In this document: positions 38,567-51,200 of the stretch, one piece after another | Layout: each line of letters starts with the position of its first letter | Numbering within the stretch: position 1 is the stretch's first letter | Origin: Heterostelium multicystogenum | Taxonomy: Eukaryota > Evosea > Eumycetozoa > Acytosteliales > Acytosteliaceae | Direction of reading: 5' to 3' | Assembly: GCA_003667245.1 (NCBI GenBank) | Contig: RCNN01000022.1 | Span: forward strand, 1-64,000 | DNA length: 64,000 nt | The notes under the pieces: model-generated | Seen by the model: the letters and a program-made list of their open reading frames with translations, nothing else | Database searches by the model: none | Told to the model about the DNA's origin: nothing | Program-made: the position numbers and the translations under genes

Positions 38567-40502
38567 TTATTTTTGATTCTTCAAGACTAGTTCATAGTCT
38601 TTTAATTGCTTTCTAAAGCCTAGGTTTGGACATATTCTAGGTCTTCCTTTTTCAGTGATTTGATAGGCTTCTTCATAGCTAAGGTTATTTTTATACATAA
38701 TATAACTGTATGAGAGAAGATTATTAGTATTGTTTTCGTCTATATCAAGTTATTGATGCTTACGCAATTGTGGCACTTGCAGACCTAGATATACCTGCTC
38801 TGCAGTGTATTAAAACGGCTCCACCTCCAGCTATTGCTTCATCAATAAATTCATTTGTTTCCTTAAAGTACATCGATATATTTTCATAATCTACATCTTC
38901 AATATTAATTACTTTATATTTGAATAACTAAATGGAAAGATAATTGAAAGTTAGTATTCGAAATCATAGTTTGGTCGAATGTATTTACATACATTTGGAT
39001 ACAAAGGTTTAAAATGTGCAATCGTTAAAATATGAGTGATATTATTCTCTTTTAGGTATTGCTTGTTGATCGAACACTCTCTGCAACCTAAATATACACC
39101 ATCAATAATTTTATCTGGATACGTCGATTGCCATATGATTATTGGTTGTCCTTTTTCTTTTATCTGCTTTTCTTGTTGTTGCTCTGTTGTCTCATTGTCG
39201 CCGCTTGGGCTTTTTTGCTTGAATCTCCATTTCCAGTAGACTGTTGTTTAGCTCCAAAGTAGCACGAAGCAGTTCGTACGATTCTTTGTCATTGATGAAA
39301 TCCAAAAGTGCAAAAGGTATTGAATGAAGAAACCTCTGCAGATACATTCTTTGTGTGTGCAAATCGATTACCTCGTACATCGATCACACGCAAGTCGGGC
39401 AAGAACGCCACTTCTGGTGGTAGAGTTGTCAGTTTCATTGTGTGGCAAACTCAGAGTCTCTAGGGACTTCCATCCCTTGACAATGTTGCCGGGCAGTGAT
39501 GTGATCATGTTGCAGTCCAACATCAGTGTTTTTAAAATTCGTTAATAATACAAAGGAGTCATCAAGCTTAGTGAGTCGATTCTCCGCCAGATTCAACAGA
39601 GTCAGTGAAGTCAACACTGAGAGAAACACAGTGTTTGGTATGATAACAGAGATGTCGTTTCCACAGAGATTCAACTTGTCCAAACCGACCGGCAGAAACT
39701 CTGGAGTCGTATTGAATTTATTGCCTACAAGCGAGAGTGTCTATTTGTGGGAGTAAACATTGATGTTAATATCCAATCAAGCCAAATGCAAGTAGAGCGC
39801 AATATTTACATTTAAATTGGTTAGTCTCAACATTTCTTGTGAGACCTCTTGTAGCTCGTTGGATTCATAGTGTAGAGCAGTGAGTGACTTGATCTCATAG
39901 ATTACTTTTGGGAACAATGTAAAGTTGTTGAGTCCCAGGTGAAGTGTTTGAAGATGTTTGAGCTCAGCCAGACACTCTGGAAGCTCGCTGATCAAGTTGG
40001 ATGACAGCGACAACTCAACAAGGTTGGGTAGCAGTGTAATAGTGTTTGGAACAGTGGTAATATTATTGAAGTCCAATATCAGTTTTGTCAGATTAGGATT
40101 GTAGTACAACAGTCTCGAAGCTGTAGTTGATGTATCGAGTGAGCCATTGCTGGTGCTGTTGCTGAGACTCGATTTTCTTGATGATCTATCTAATTTGGGA
40201 GATTGTGATGATGACGACGACGACGATGACGATGTGGACAAAGGAGGTGATAAGGTTGTCGATGAAAGTGTGACGTTGCTACCATTTCCTCCATTACTTA
40301 GTTGCAGTACATTTGTAGTGGAGCCATTACTCGCGCCAAGTGCACCGTTACTCATTTGCTTTGACAGTGCATTTGGATTTTGATTTTGAGCTGGGGCCAA
40401 ATCGCCTCCGACAAATAAAAAATTTGGAATCTCCGCCAGTTTCGAGTGTATCGATACATAGAAGTTGGCACCATTCTGGTACTCGTAGACTGGCACTACC
40501 AT
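38567..40502 (-). CDS. mpl: LRR-containing dual-specificity (MAP kinase) phosphatase, Mpl type
   Basis: Resembles the Mpl1-3 proteins of D. discoideum, which combine leucine-rich repeats with a dual-specificity phosphatase and act on MAP kinase signalling. Start is taken at ATG 40502 (MVVPVYEYQNGANFYV), since upstream in-frame codons hit a stop. A Ser-rich spacer precedes repeats such as LTKLILDFNNITTVPN, LVELSLSSNLISELPE and LQTLHLGLNNF. An intron near 39750-39800 leads to LDKLNLCGNDISVI and further repeats. The phosphatase domain begins IIDGVYLGCRECS and has the active site IHCRAGISRSA near 38800, then RPRICPNLGFRKQL; stop at 38567. Frame changes are needed near 39545, 39445 and 39210. Which of the mpl paralogues this is remains open. 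Confidence 0.85.
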
Positions 40503-42646
40503 CTGATGCTCCTTGCTCTGGTGCTGCTGTTGCAATGTATCACCTTTCGACGTTCCATTTCGGCTTGAACGTATTGAAAAAAACTTTTTTTATCATCTAT
40601 CTTTTTATCTATCTATCTATTTATGTCAATCTATCTATATATAACACCAATTTTCTTATTATCTCTTTTCTATTTCTTTTATCTATTCTCTTAATGTAAT
40701 TGTATTTATGTGAAATACTCTTATAAGCAATAATGTAATATTATTGATGATGATGTTTTTGATGATGTTGATGATGATGATGATGTTAGTAGTGATGAAT
40801 CAGGCAAGCAGCAATCCTCTTAACTTTTACAAGCAAACAAACAATTGTTATATATAAATTTTTACACTGCTTTATATTAATTAATATAATTGGCAGGTGG
40901 TTTTTCTATTTTTCAATCAAGCCAAATCAAAAATAATTTTAGATTTAAATCTAGGGGTATATCAAGTGTGGGGTGTGTTTATTCTATTGGGATATTAAAT
41001 TATATGATTAAAATTAAAGATTACAAAGTATATATATTATAATATAAAATTTCTTTATTTATTGTGTGTTTAATATTTATAAATATTAGTGTGTTTAGTT
41101 TTAATTTTTTAAAGAGGTTCATTATATATATCATATTTTATAAAATAATTAATTAATAATTAAAATTAAAGTAGTGGTTTATTATTTTTTTACTATAATA
41201 TATTTATCCTCACGTGTTTTAAATAATAATACAAATAATAATAATAATTGATAGATCAATTTGAAATACATTATTGTTTTTTGTGTATAAATTATTTCTT
41301 TTGAAATATAAAGCCCGGGCAAAAAAATAAATAAATGGTATCTTTTAGCAAAAAACCCCAAAATCAAACTTGTCAAACTTTTTATAGCCTAAAGAATTTT
41401 TTGCTTAAAATTTGAAATATAAATAATTATTATTATTTTTTTTCGATGATTCAGTTTTTACACCCTATAAAACATTGGACTCACGGCTGTGTTCAAATCA
41501 TTGTCGTTCGTCTTAACTTGTAAGTTTTCAAAAATAAAATAAATATTCATGCTACACATTCTCTTCTGTCTATCCATCAAACAACATTCTCTACGATGAT
41601 TAACACATGACTTCTGGTCATGCACCACTCTTAATTAAATATCAGGGGATATTTATTGTAGACACATGGCGTCACTGCCTGGATGAGCAAATCCCTATCT
41701 ATCTAATCTTTTTTTCAACATCCTCCTCTTTATATTTACTCTTTACTTCATATATACTAACTGTATTTTCTTCAATTTAATAGATACTTATAATATTATA
41801 AAACCCAATGTTTTAATTATTAATTTTAGGTGGACCACAAAATGGGTTCTTTTGTATTGATTAGTTAAAATGTAAGTTTAATATATACCCTATCTATTCT
41901 ATCACTTTTTAGATGATGATAATCTTTCCCCGTCTGATTCGACCCTGATTGAATCAAATTTACATTGTGTCTCAACAGCACAATTTTTATTAGCCAAAAC
42001 TTCTGACCTTTCACCTATATCCTTTCTATATTTCACTAAACTCTGTCATTCAAAATAACTAACCCTCTTCTTTATCCATAATTCAGGTATCAACTTATCA
42101 AACTTTAAAATTGACCAGTTGCTTCATTTTAACTAAACTGAAACAAAAATAACAACCCAATAAACTCTAATTTCATAAATAACTTTTAAAAATAGTGTAT
42201 TGTTATTATTGTATTAAATGTCTTTTTTATTTATCTAATTGCATAAAAACATAAATAGATAGATTATCTTGAATATTCATTTTTTTTTTTTGAAAGAAAT
42301 TTGAATTTAATTTAATTTTTACTTAAATCTATTTTTAAGGTTTTTCAGGTTAAAGCAGACAGGTGCTACATTTCTTATTTTGATTTATCTATTTATCTAT
42401 CTATCTATTCGACTCTTACTTTAATAATAATAATATTATATTATAATCAACAACAATAACTTCAGTCATTTGACATTAATTTCATTACAAGTGAATTGCA
42501 ATTCGACTTCAACTTCAAATAATACTAGTTATCTATTATGTATTGAACAAAAGAAAAAAGTAGAAAAAAAGAGAAGAAGATAAGAGAAGATTGCATTGGC
42601 TTTTGATGGTAAACATTATTAGTACTACTATTATTATTATTATTGA
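40503..42646. promoter_or_regulatory. Divergent intergenic region between mpl-type gene and rad17
   Basis: About 2.1 kb between head-to-head genes. It contains (TCTA)n near 40597-40640, a GATGAT-rich tract at 40744-40788, and a patch at about 41460-41700 that is less AT-rich than its surroundings, with small inverted repeats (ATGAC-TTCTG-GTCAT; GGGAT paired with ATCCC). No coding exon was recognised. Confidence 0.4.
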
Positions 42647-45600
42647 ATGATGAATAGTAATTTCAAAGCATATAACAAGAAACATAATAATACAACCAAT
42701 CTATCGAATAAACAGTCAATACAATCCTATTATATTCATAATCATCATATCAATAAACACAGCTATGATGATGAAGAAGATGAGATAGAAGATCCTGATT
42801 CTCAACCATCATCATCATCATCTTCGTCATTCAAGTATAGTACGCAGATCAAATCGAATTCTACTTCAGTATCTTCCTCATCCTATAAAAGTAGTGGGAA
42901 TAGTAGTGGCAGCAGTAGTTTATAATTCAACGGCAATCCCATCATCCAAGTCAAAAATAGTTAAAGCACAACCTTCATCATCGGCAGCATCATCGAAACA
43001 GAAACATATATCATCACCTTCGCCACCAATATCACCGAGCAATGGAAGTGCAAATACTTCTCCTGTATCTACACCAAAGTTTACCAGTTTTCTAGATTCA
43101 ATTGAGGACGATGGACCCAAGTTCATTTGTATATTCAGTAAATTAGCAGAGTGTCCGCAAAAGAACGATCCACTTCATCTGCAAGAGTATGACCATAAGG
43201 ATAAAGGTGATAGTGATGGACTACTCACTTTGAATGCATCCTCCAACACGACTTCAATATCCAACACTATTTCACCAAAGAGTAGCAGTAGCTCAGTGTT
43301 CAAAGACCACATTGTATCTAGCGACCAACAGAGTCATAATAGAGTAAAAAAGAGATCGAGTAGCGGTGATACTCAATCGCCACCAGCTTCACAGCAGAGG
43401 TTGGTATCTCCATCCACTTCACAGTCCTCACAATCACAATCAACCATACCTGATCTAGATGAGACAGTTATCAAGAAATTACCAGAATTTAAAAAACGAA
43501 AGAAAGTACATGAGAAGAGTCAACCGATTATACATGATGAGATTGAGGATTCACCAGCACCAAAGAGACTGACATCAGCATTGTCAACCAAAACTTCTGG
43601 CAATGTTGGTCAAGTTAAAAGTGTCAGCACCAATATCAAAGGAAACAGTAACAGTAATAGCAACAACAACAATAGCAATAATAAGAGTAGTCAAAGTATA
43701 ACCGAAAGTTCAAATAGAAATATATTTGATGATATATCCGATCATGATGCACCTACAACCACAACTACAACAACAACAACAACTAAAACTACAAAAACAA
43801 CCACAGTTCCACCTAAAAAGAGTCCGACAGAGTCAACTTTGTGTAAGTATATCCACTTTTGTTCCATCTTGCTGACTTTGGCTAATCCTATCCATTTCGA
43901 GCAGTTAAAAGAAATCCAAAAGATTCTAGATCATGGATTGAAAAATATGAACCAAAGACAGAGGAAGACATACGACTAGCCATCCATAGAAATAAAGTGG
44001 ATGAAGTTAAACAGTGGTTCCAAGATCGATCAAGTGAAATATCAAAGGGAAATCTTATTGTAGGTATTGTGCGTAGGCCCATCGATTTGGTTTATTTACT
44101 GATTATTATTTGACAGTCTCAAAAGATGTTGATATTGACAGGGCCTGCTGGTGTTGGAAAAACAGCACTTACGAAAGTGTTGGCGAATCAATTTGATTTT
44201 AATTTGGAGGAATGGGTCAATCCCGTGATGGACATTGTAAAGAACAAAGACGACAAGGTGGTAAGCTTCTATACTTCACAGTTGGAGTTGTTTAAGAAAT
44301 GGTTAAAGTCGAATGAGCGATGCGATCTCTTTGGAAATGTACATTGCAAGAAAAAGATGTTACTCATAGAGGAAACACCAAACATTCAATTGCCAAGCAC
44401 ACTGGAAGAATTCAGACAAGCAATGAAGCAGTTTCTACAGCGAACTATTTTCCCATTGGTATTCATTCTCTCTGAAAGCTCAGTTGGCAACATGAATCTT
44501 TCAAAAGTTTTCGACTATCACTTGCAGAACAATGCTTTTACGAAACAAATCAGTCTAAACCCAATTGCTCCAGTCACTCTTTTCAAATACCTTCGCGATA
44601 TTTCAATCACAGAGGGATTCAACATTGACGACGACCAACTAGAGTCGATTCGCCTTGAAAGCGGTGGAGACATTAGAGCAGCAATCAATTCGTTGGAATT
44701 CCATTGTGTAGGCAAATCCAGGCAAGTACTCGTTAAATCTAAAAAAACCAGCAAAAGAGCGGCTGGCGACAAATCAAAGTCAAAAGAATCACCCAAGAAT
44801 CGTGATCAAAACATTTCACTTTTCCACTCACTTGGAAAGGTATTGTACAACAAAAGTATGTAGGAACACTTCAGAATCAACGACACATCATACTTACATT
44901 CTCTCCAAACTGTAGGGCTCCCATATACCAAACCAAGCGAAAAGGATGTATGGTACAAAGCTGAATACCTTCGGGATACTCTTGAAAATAACCCAGAGAG
45001 TGTCTATGAGTGTTCACACCTTGATGGTAACACATTTCTTTTGTTTCTACAGGAGAATTTTCTATCATTCTACACCGACATTGAGGAGGTGAGCGACACT
45101 CTTGAGTATCTCAGTGACTCCGATACTATTGCCTCCGCCAAAACCTATCTTGACACGATCAACCCACATTCCATGTCTATTTCACTCAGAGGATTTATGT
45201 ACTCTCACTCGAAGCACGCCACTTCTCGATTCTTTCATTTTGTCAAACCTCATTTTCAACAGGCCTACGACCAATCGCAGAATCTTCAGGAATCAATCAA
45301 ATCATTCATTTTCAATCAGCAACAGCCACAATCACCAAATTCCAACAGAGCAGTCAACAACCTTTTGTCATTTCAAAGTACACTTTCACTTTATGAGCAA
45401 TCAAGTTTACTCAGATATACGCTTCCATTTCTGTCTCTTATGGGCAGAAGCAAAGGCATTGTTCCCTACCAAAATGATTTGAACAATCCATACTCCACTT
45501 TTCTAAGAGGTGAAGGTAAAATACTCATCGACAGGCTATCCAACATCAATCTTAGAGGAGGATATAATAACTATGCAAATCAAAAAGATAATCAATTAAG

Positions 45601-45787
45601 TGAAAAGTCTACTTTTGCAACTGATAAAGATATTGATGATGAATATAATAATATAAGTAATAGTAATATCTATAAGTTTAAAAATAATAACAAAAACAAC
45701 AACAATAACAATGATGATGATAATAGTAATAATATAAGTATACTGTATGGAAGTAATGAAGTACTAGAGGATGAAATCGAAGAATAA
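42647..45787 (+). CDS. rad17: Rad17 checkpoint clamp loader
   Basis: Rad17 partners with Rfc2-5 to load the 9-1-1 clamp at DNA damage. A long Ser/Asn/Thr-rich N-terminus (to about 43,840), including a poly-Thr tract, is typical of dictyostelid versions. Conserved parts: SWIEKYEPKTEEDIRLAIHR (exon from about 43920), Walker A LILTGPAGVGKTALTK near 44130, EEWVNPVMD, MLLIEETPN in the Walker B position, IFPLVFILSES, FNIDDDQLESIRLESGGDIR plus AAINSLEFHC, then SLFHSLGKVLYNKR across an intron (44856-44915). The C-terminus has the all-helical NTFLLFLQENFLSFYTDIEE block and ends in an acidic EVLEDEIEE, resembling the family's C-terminal 9-1-1 contact motif. One frame change near 42910 lies in the low-complexity N-terminus. 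It converges on BI-1. Confidence 0.9.
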
Positions 45788-45816
45788 ATTTTATTTTACT
45801 TTGATTGATTTATCAA

Positions 45817-46825
45817 TTAAGATTTGTTGATTCTTTTATACATTTGGGAAATAATAGCTACTTTAAACAATTTTTGTCTAGTCTCTGTCTCTCTCTCTTC
45901 TCTTCTCCTTCTTGGACAAAAGATTAAGAATCATTCTAAAGATATCAATAAAGTCGAGGAAAAGAGTGAGTGCGTGCACCATTTCATCCTTTTCTCCATG
46001 CTCAATTCTGTAGACAATAACCTGGGTGTCTAAGGGATAATACTGTTAGTTATGCTGGATTATGACTTTTCATTGGTTGACTTATGATTTACTTACCAAA
46101 GACAACGAATGCTACCATTAAAATGAAATATGCTACGGTGAGGAAGTAATCGAGATCTTCACTGTAGAAAAAGATTTGAGACAAAGAAACGACGAGCAAT
46201 CCAACACATACTGATGCAAGAGTACCACCCATGAACAAGAATGATCTCTTATCGGTCAACAATGCAAACACTGAGAATGCAATAAAGATACCAGTGGTTG
46301 CCATGAGAGAAGTCATTACAATACTATTTATGAGCATTATATTGTGGTTAGGCACTACTACATTCATACGAAAAATAGATTATACTTACGATGGATTGAT
46401 ATAGATGGCCATGTTAATGAGTGGGGTTAGTGAAACACCAGTCAAGAAGGTAAACAGAAGAAGATAGGATAATCTAATTTGTTTTTCGTAGGAATTGGTT
46501 GATATGAATTTATAGATTGCAAAGAAACAACCAATCAGGGTAATGAATGGATGAATTTGGTAGGCAAACATTGTGAATAATGTACCGAGAGTGCATGTAA
46601 GCAAATTCAAAGTCAAAGTAGTGTATACTTTAAACCAAAACTTTCTTGGTAGCTGCCGACCTATTATGAATCCAAAGTAAAACATTGAGTTAGTATAGCT
46701 AGAACATAGATTGGATTGAGCAATGCTCCTACTGAATGAGCCAACACTTACAAATTGTTAAATTGAAGAGCTGCATTGATCTTTTGTTCAAAGTTCATAT
46801 ATAAAGGATTAAAAGGTGCTTCCAT
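45817..46825 (-). CDS. Bax inhibitor-1 family membrane protein
   Basis: A TMBIM/BI-1 protein, an ER or Golgi multi-pass protein linked to calcium leak and cell-death control. Four exons: 46825 to about 46752, about 46704-46390, about 46352-46099 and about 46028-45817. Six to seven hydrophobic segments include LTLNLLTCTLGTLFTMFAY, FIAFSVFALLTDKRSFLFMG and VAYFILMVAFVVFDTQVIVY. The family signature DTQ is followed by VHALTLFLDFIDIFRMILNLL, and the Lys-rich C-terminus (LLSKKEKREER) is typical of BI-1. Reading frame is intact throughout. Its stop lies only 29 bp beyond the rad17 stop on the opposite strand, so the two 3' UTRs must overlap. Confidence 0.92.
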
Positions 46826-47429
46826 TTTACTGTAAATCGGGATAAATAAATATAAGATATTATACAATTAATTAACTATGTGTATATGTATGTATGAAGT
46901 TTAACTAAATATAATTATATTATTCTTTACAGATATAAAATTAATATGAAGTAAATGATGAATGAATGAATTTATTATTTGGATTTTAAATTGAATTTTA
47001 AAGAATTTTAATTGAAAAAATTAAATTTTTGATTTATGACTCATTGTAACAAAATTGCCTTGAATAAACAGGTTGGTGGGCAAATCAAAAATCTGTTGAA
47101 ACAGATATACCTCTAGCTTAAGTTTCTCCTGCGTTGTTTGTTTAGTGTGTGTTGATACAGCTACATATTCTTATAATAATTTAAAATTATTATCATCATA
47201 ATTAAATCATCACAATCTTTGTTGTCTTTAAATCCATCAAATAATATCTTAGTTAAATCATACAGCAATTAGTTGGTTCAAAAGTTAATTAAAAAAGATT
47301 GTTGTTTTTTTAATTTATTATAGTAAATATAATATATAGTATAATGAATATATATATATAATATGTTTGAGTAGTTTGTTATGAATTCAGTAATTACATT
47401 ACTTTTGATTAATTATTATTATAATCAAA
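46826..47429. promoter_or_regulatory. Divergent intergenic region
   Basis: About 600 bp between BI-1 (minus) and the small Cys-rich gene (plus). AT-rich apart from a more mixed patch at 47050-47150. No gene seen. Confidence 0.45.
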
Positions 47430-47678
47430 ATGAAAACCTATAAATATATGTTGGTTGTATTAGTTGTTCTTTTCTCCTTTTCAATAGTAGTGTCTTTAAC
47501 CAAAGGGGAAAATGAATTTGAACAAACAAATTCTGATACAACTTTTGAGACTACATTTGACACTACGCTTGGACGACCACCCTTTATCAATTGCGAAGAG
47601 TTTTGTCGCCAAGAATGCTATAAGAAACCTACAATAGAATCAGCAAGAAGATGTTTATTAACCTGTTACTGTGCATGA
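47430..47678 (+). CDS. Small secreted cysteine-rich protein
   Basis: An 82-residue protein, not recognised. It starts at ATG 47430 behind AATCAAA. Residues 1-23 form a clear signal peptide: MKTYKYM, then LVVLVVLFSFSIVVS. The mature part has a Thr-rich acidic spacer with a near repeat (TTFETTFDTT), then six cysteines at residues 55, 59, 63, 75, 79 and 81, spaced C-x3-C-x3-C-x11-C-x3-C-x-C. Even cysteine number and spacing suggest a compact disulfide-bonded fold; paired C-x3-C motifs recall helical-hairpin peptides, but that is only pattern similarity. It lies 600 bp upstream of another secreted-type gene on the same strand. Dictyostelids secrete many small Cys-rich peptides; the function of this one is unknown. 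Confidence 0.65.
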   Translation: MKTYKYMLVVLVVLFSFSIVVSLTKGENEFEQTNSDTTFETTFDTTLGRPPFINCEEFCRQECYKKPTIESARRCLLTCYCA

Positions 47679-48282
47679 TACTAACTTGTCTGACCACCAA
47701 TCAATTTACAAACAAATACAAGAATAATTGTTCATTTTGAAAGCAATAAATACACAATCTATATACAATAATGGACCTGACTAAACTATAAATACACTAA
47801 TATTGTCAATAGAGAAATTAAAAATGTATTTTCTTTGTATTTCCTTCAAGGATTAATCCATGTTTTTGAAAAGATCACAAAGATCTTTTACCTTATTGAT
47901 TTCCCCATTTTGTTTTACCTGCATTTTAAAGATCTTGAACTAATCCATCTATTCCCCCAATGTTGTGATGTTACCACATCAATTATGATCAAACAAAAAC
48001 GTGACATTTTTTATTTTTAACTTTGTGTGGTTGAGTACTTTTGTGTACCTATTCCCTGAATTTTAATAGTAAAATTTGCTGTTATTTTCGCTGATTTGGA
48101 CAAAATGATAGAAAATCGAATAGTTTTGGGTCCAGAGATTTTAACTAAAACACCAAAGGACAATCAATCAATTGAATTTCATCATTATTTTTAGAAAAAG
48201 ACATATTCACTTGTAATTTAAATGTTAAATAGATAGATCTATCTAAATTTATAGATATATATTTAGAGGTCTAAGAATAAAG
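47679..48282. other. Intergenic spacer
   Basis: About 600 bp of AT-rich sequence between two genes on plus. An open stretch at 47835-48020 has no start context or conserved look. No gene seen. Confidence 0.45.
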
Positions 48283-51200
48283 ATGAATCAAAATAGATAT
48301 TTATCATTTGTTTTTATAGTATTGTTTTCATTCTTGTCATACAATAGCAATAGTATAGTCCAAGGTCAAATAGCTGAACCTGATTGTAAGTTAACCATCA
48401 ATGACATAGAATTGATATGCCATCAAGAGAGACATGAAGTCAGACTGACAATGACAATAATTTATATTAATAACAAAAAGTATCTTCAATCCGATGGCTC
48501 ATGGCAAAGTATTCACTTGATTGGCCATTCGACAGTACCGAATGTTCAGATTTCCGTTATCTTGTTTGCTCCACCGTTGGTAGTGAACAACAAATTAATG
48601 AGATGTATGGTTTTTTTTCATTGTTTTATTTCCAGTTATGAAGTTATCTAACATCAAAGTTACATTTTATTTCTATCAGAAACCTTCCATATAATAATGG
48701 ATTACCAATCTACAACGGACCAGTACCAACTATATCAGCTTTTGCTTTTAAGAATTTAACAAAGTTTATCTTTGTGACTAATAATCAGCCACCATATGAT
48801 CCCCAAAACCTGATGAATCTAATTAATGTTCAACAGAATTCCAATTTGAAAGTCATTTAGTAATTATTGATTTCTTTAATCTCTTGATATTCTTATTATT
48901 AACCTATTCCATTTTTTATTATAGTATTGGAAATTTTGCAGATCCAGTTGTTGTACCAGATAATTTTGGACAAAATCTACCAGGATTAAGAGAATTGTAA
49001 GAATATTAATAGACATTCATACATTTAGAATTATTAGTAATAATATCTATCATATAGGACCTTTTATGGCATTAGATTTATGTCAAATTTGTCAGCTTCA
49101 GTTTTTTCTAATTTGGAGGTCTTTGATGCAAGTACTTCATTTTTCATGGGTGATTTTATGGCTAACTTTGATGCCACCAAAAAATATCCAAACTTGAAAA
49201 TACTGTATGTATATAGATGTTGATTGTGGTGAATTAAAGTCATATATTAACGAAACCATTTGATATATTTATATAGTAAAATTGATTTTGATAATGGTCC
49301 CTACATTAATTTTACAAAAGATAATTTCCCTCAAATTCAAGTTGTGTAAGTACCTAAATTGATTGATCTTTTCAATACTTCTATTAATTATAATTAAATA
49401 TTTATCACAGTGATATGAGCTCAAGTGGAAAAATGAAACTTTTTGTTGAATCAACTACCATCAGTACAATGTATGAATATTGATACTATTGAATTAAAAT
49501 AACATTCTACAGATTGTAACTTACAAATGATAATTAAATGAATATAGTATATTTAGCGGTGGATCATTAAACATTTCAATGGCTCCTAATTTAACAAAAT
49601 TGTATGTATAGTTATTCACTCGTTTATTTAGATGTTCTAAATACTAACCTTCGACCACTCATTAATATTACCAGAGAATTGTATAAAACCAATTTGGAAA
49701 AAAACTACTGATTTCACTATTTTCCCTAATTTAACGACGTTGTAAATATTTCCAACCATTCAGAGTAGTTAGGATCTTTAATTTCAAGACATTAATGGAA
49801 TTTCCACTCAATATTTAGGTCATTCGATACAACACAGACAAATATTACAAATGCCAAGAACCTTGAGAGTTTAAAGTTAAGAAATTCCAAATTGACATAT
49901 TATCCACCGGCCGAATGGTTTAAACCAAACTTTTATTTGTATGCATATAGATAATTATTAATAAGCCTAAGATTATTAATTGTATTGCAAATGATTTAGA
50001 GATTTAACGGGTAATAATTTGACTGGTGAAGTATATGATTATCCATCACGTGGTTATTATCCCAATCCTTTTATGATAGAGAATAATCTTGGTATTAATG
50101 GAACTTTTCCTGAAAGCTATTGTTATCTTTATCCTCAAACCATAATGATGAAACAAACCAATATATCGAATGTAGCTGATTGCTTCTTTTTGTATTTGGT
50201 ATGAGCTAAGAGATAGATTCCCACCAACTATTTATAAACCATCAAATTTTGTTTGTAGTATGTACCAATATACTATATATTAAATACACATTTCCTAATT
50301 AAGTACTTTCCATATTAGATCCTTCTATTGACCAAACTAGATTTATCTATTCACCATGGAATCCAAATCCAATCAACATGACCATCACGGGTAGAAATCT
50401 AGGATTTGTTCCACTTCCCGGATTTGTAACTGTAAGATACAATCAAATGTATATGTAAGTAGAAATGTCCATTAAAACTTTCCTGAATCTAGTTATATGA
50501 TCCTAATTCTTTTTACCCATAGCTATAATAATAAAGGAAGTGAAAGAGGTTCATACTTCATTAATATTTATGGTAAAAATTTGACATTTTCATGGGCATA
50601 TGATGGTAGGTCTAAGCAGTTCAAATTAAATTTAAGTACTACTATTTTAGCTAATTCATTACTTATTTAGTCACCAGAGTTGATAATGTTACTGGAATTT
50701 TGAGTGATAAGCTCATGATTCTTTTACAAGGATCATTCAACAAGACACTTGCATATACTATTACCATTGATAATAATATAACATGTGCTATCCAATCGAT
50801 TCAAAATGATTCACTTACTTGCTATGCTAATGGGGTTGAAAACAAAATCCAAACTCTTGTCAGTATTGTAAATGAAATTCAGTCTTTTGAAAGAACCATT
50901 AGAATTCAAGGTAAATATTTGACAAGATTGGTGTTTTTTATCATATAGATATTAATATCCCTTTCCATATCTATATAGTCCTTCCACTGGTAACTTCGAC
51001 TTCCAAATTTAATGAAGAAGGAGGAAACTTAACTCTCTATGGATACTATTATCTGGATACTGTGTCACAAATCAACGTCACCGTTAACAACATAAATTGT
51101 TCAGTACAGGAGTATGATAAATTCATGATACGTTGTTTTGTTCCAACTCCATTAGCTTCTGGTGTAGCTGATCTAGTAGTATTCAGCAACAATATCAGAT

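Noticed and set aside
41910..41970. ATGATGA and CTGA motifs resembling C/D snoRNA boxes
   Set aside because: The spacing is too short, there is no terminal stem, and no guide region can be assigned.
47835..48020. 61-codon open frame downstream of the Cys-rich gene
   Set aside because: It starts in a poor context, has no signal peptide, and reads like random AT-rich sequence.
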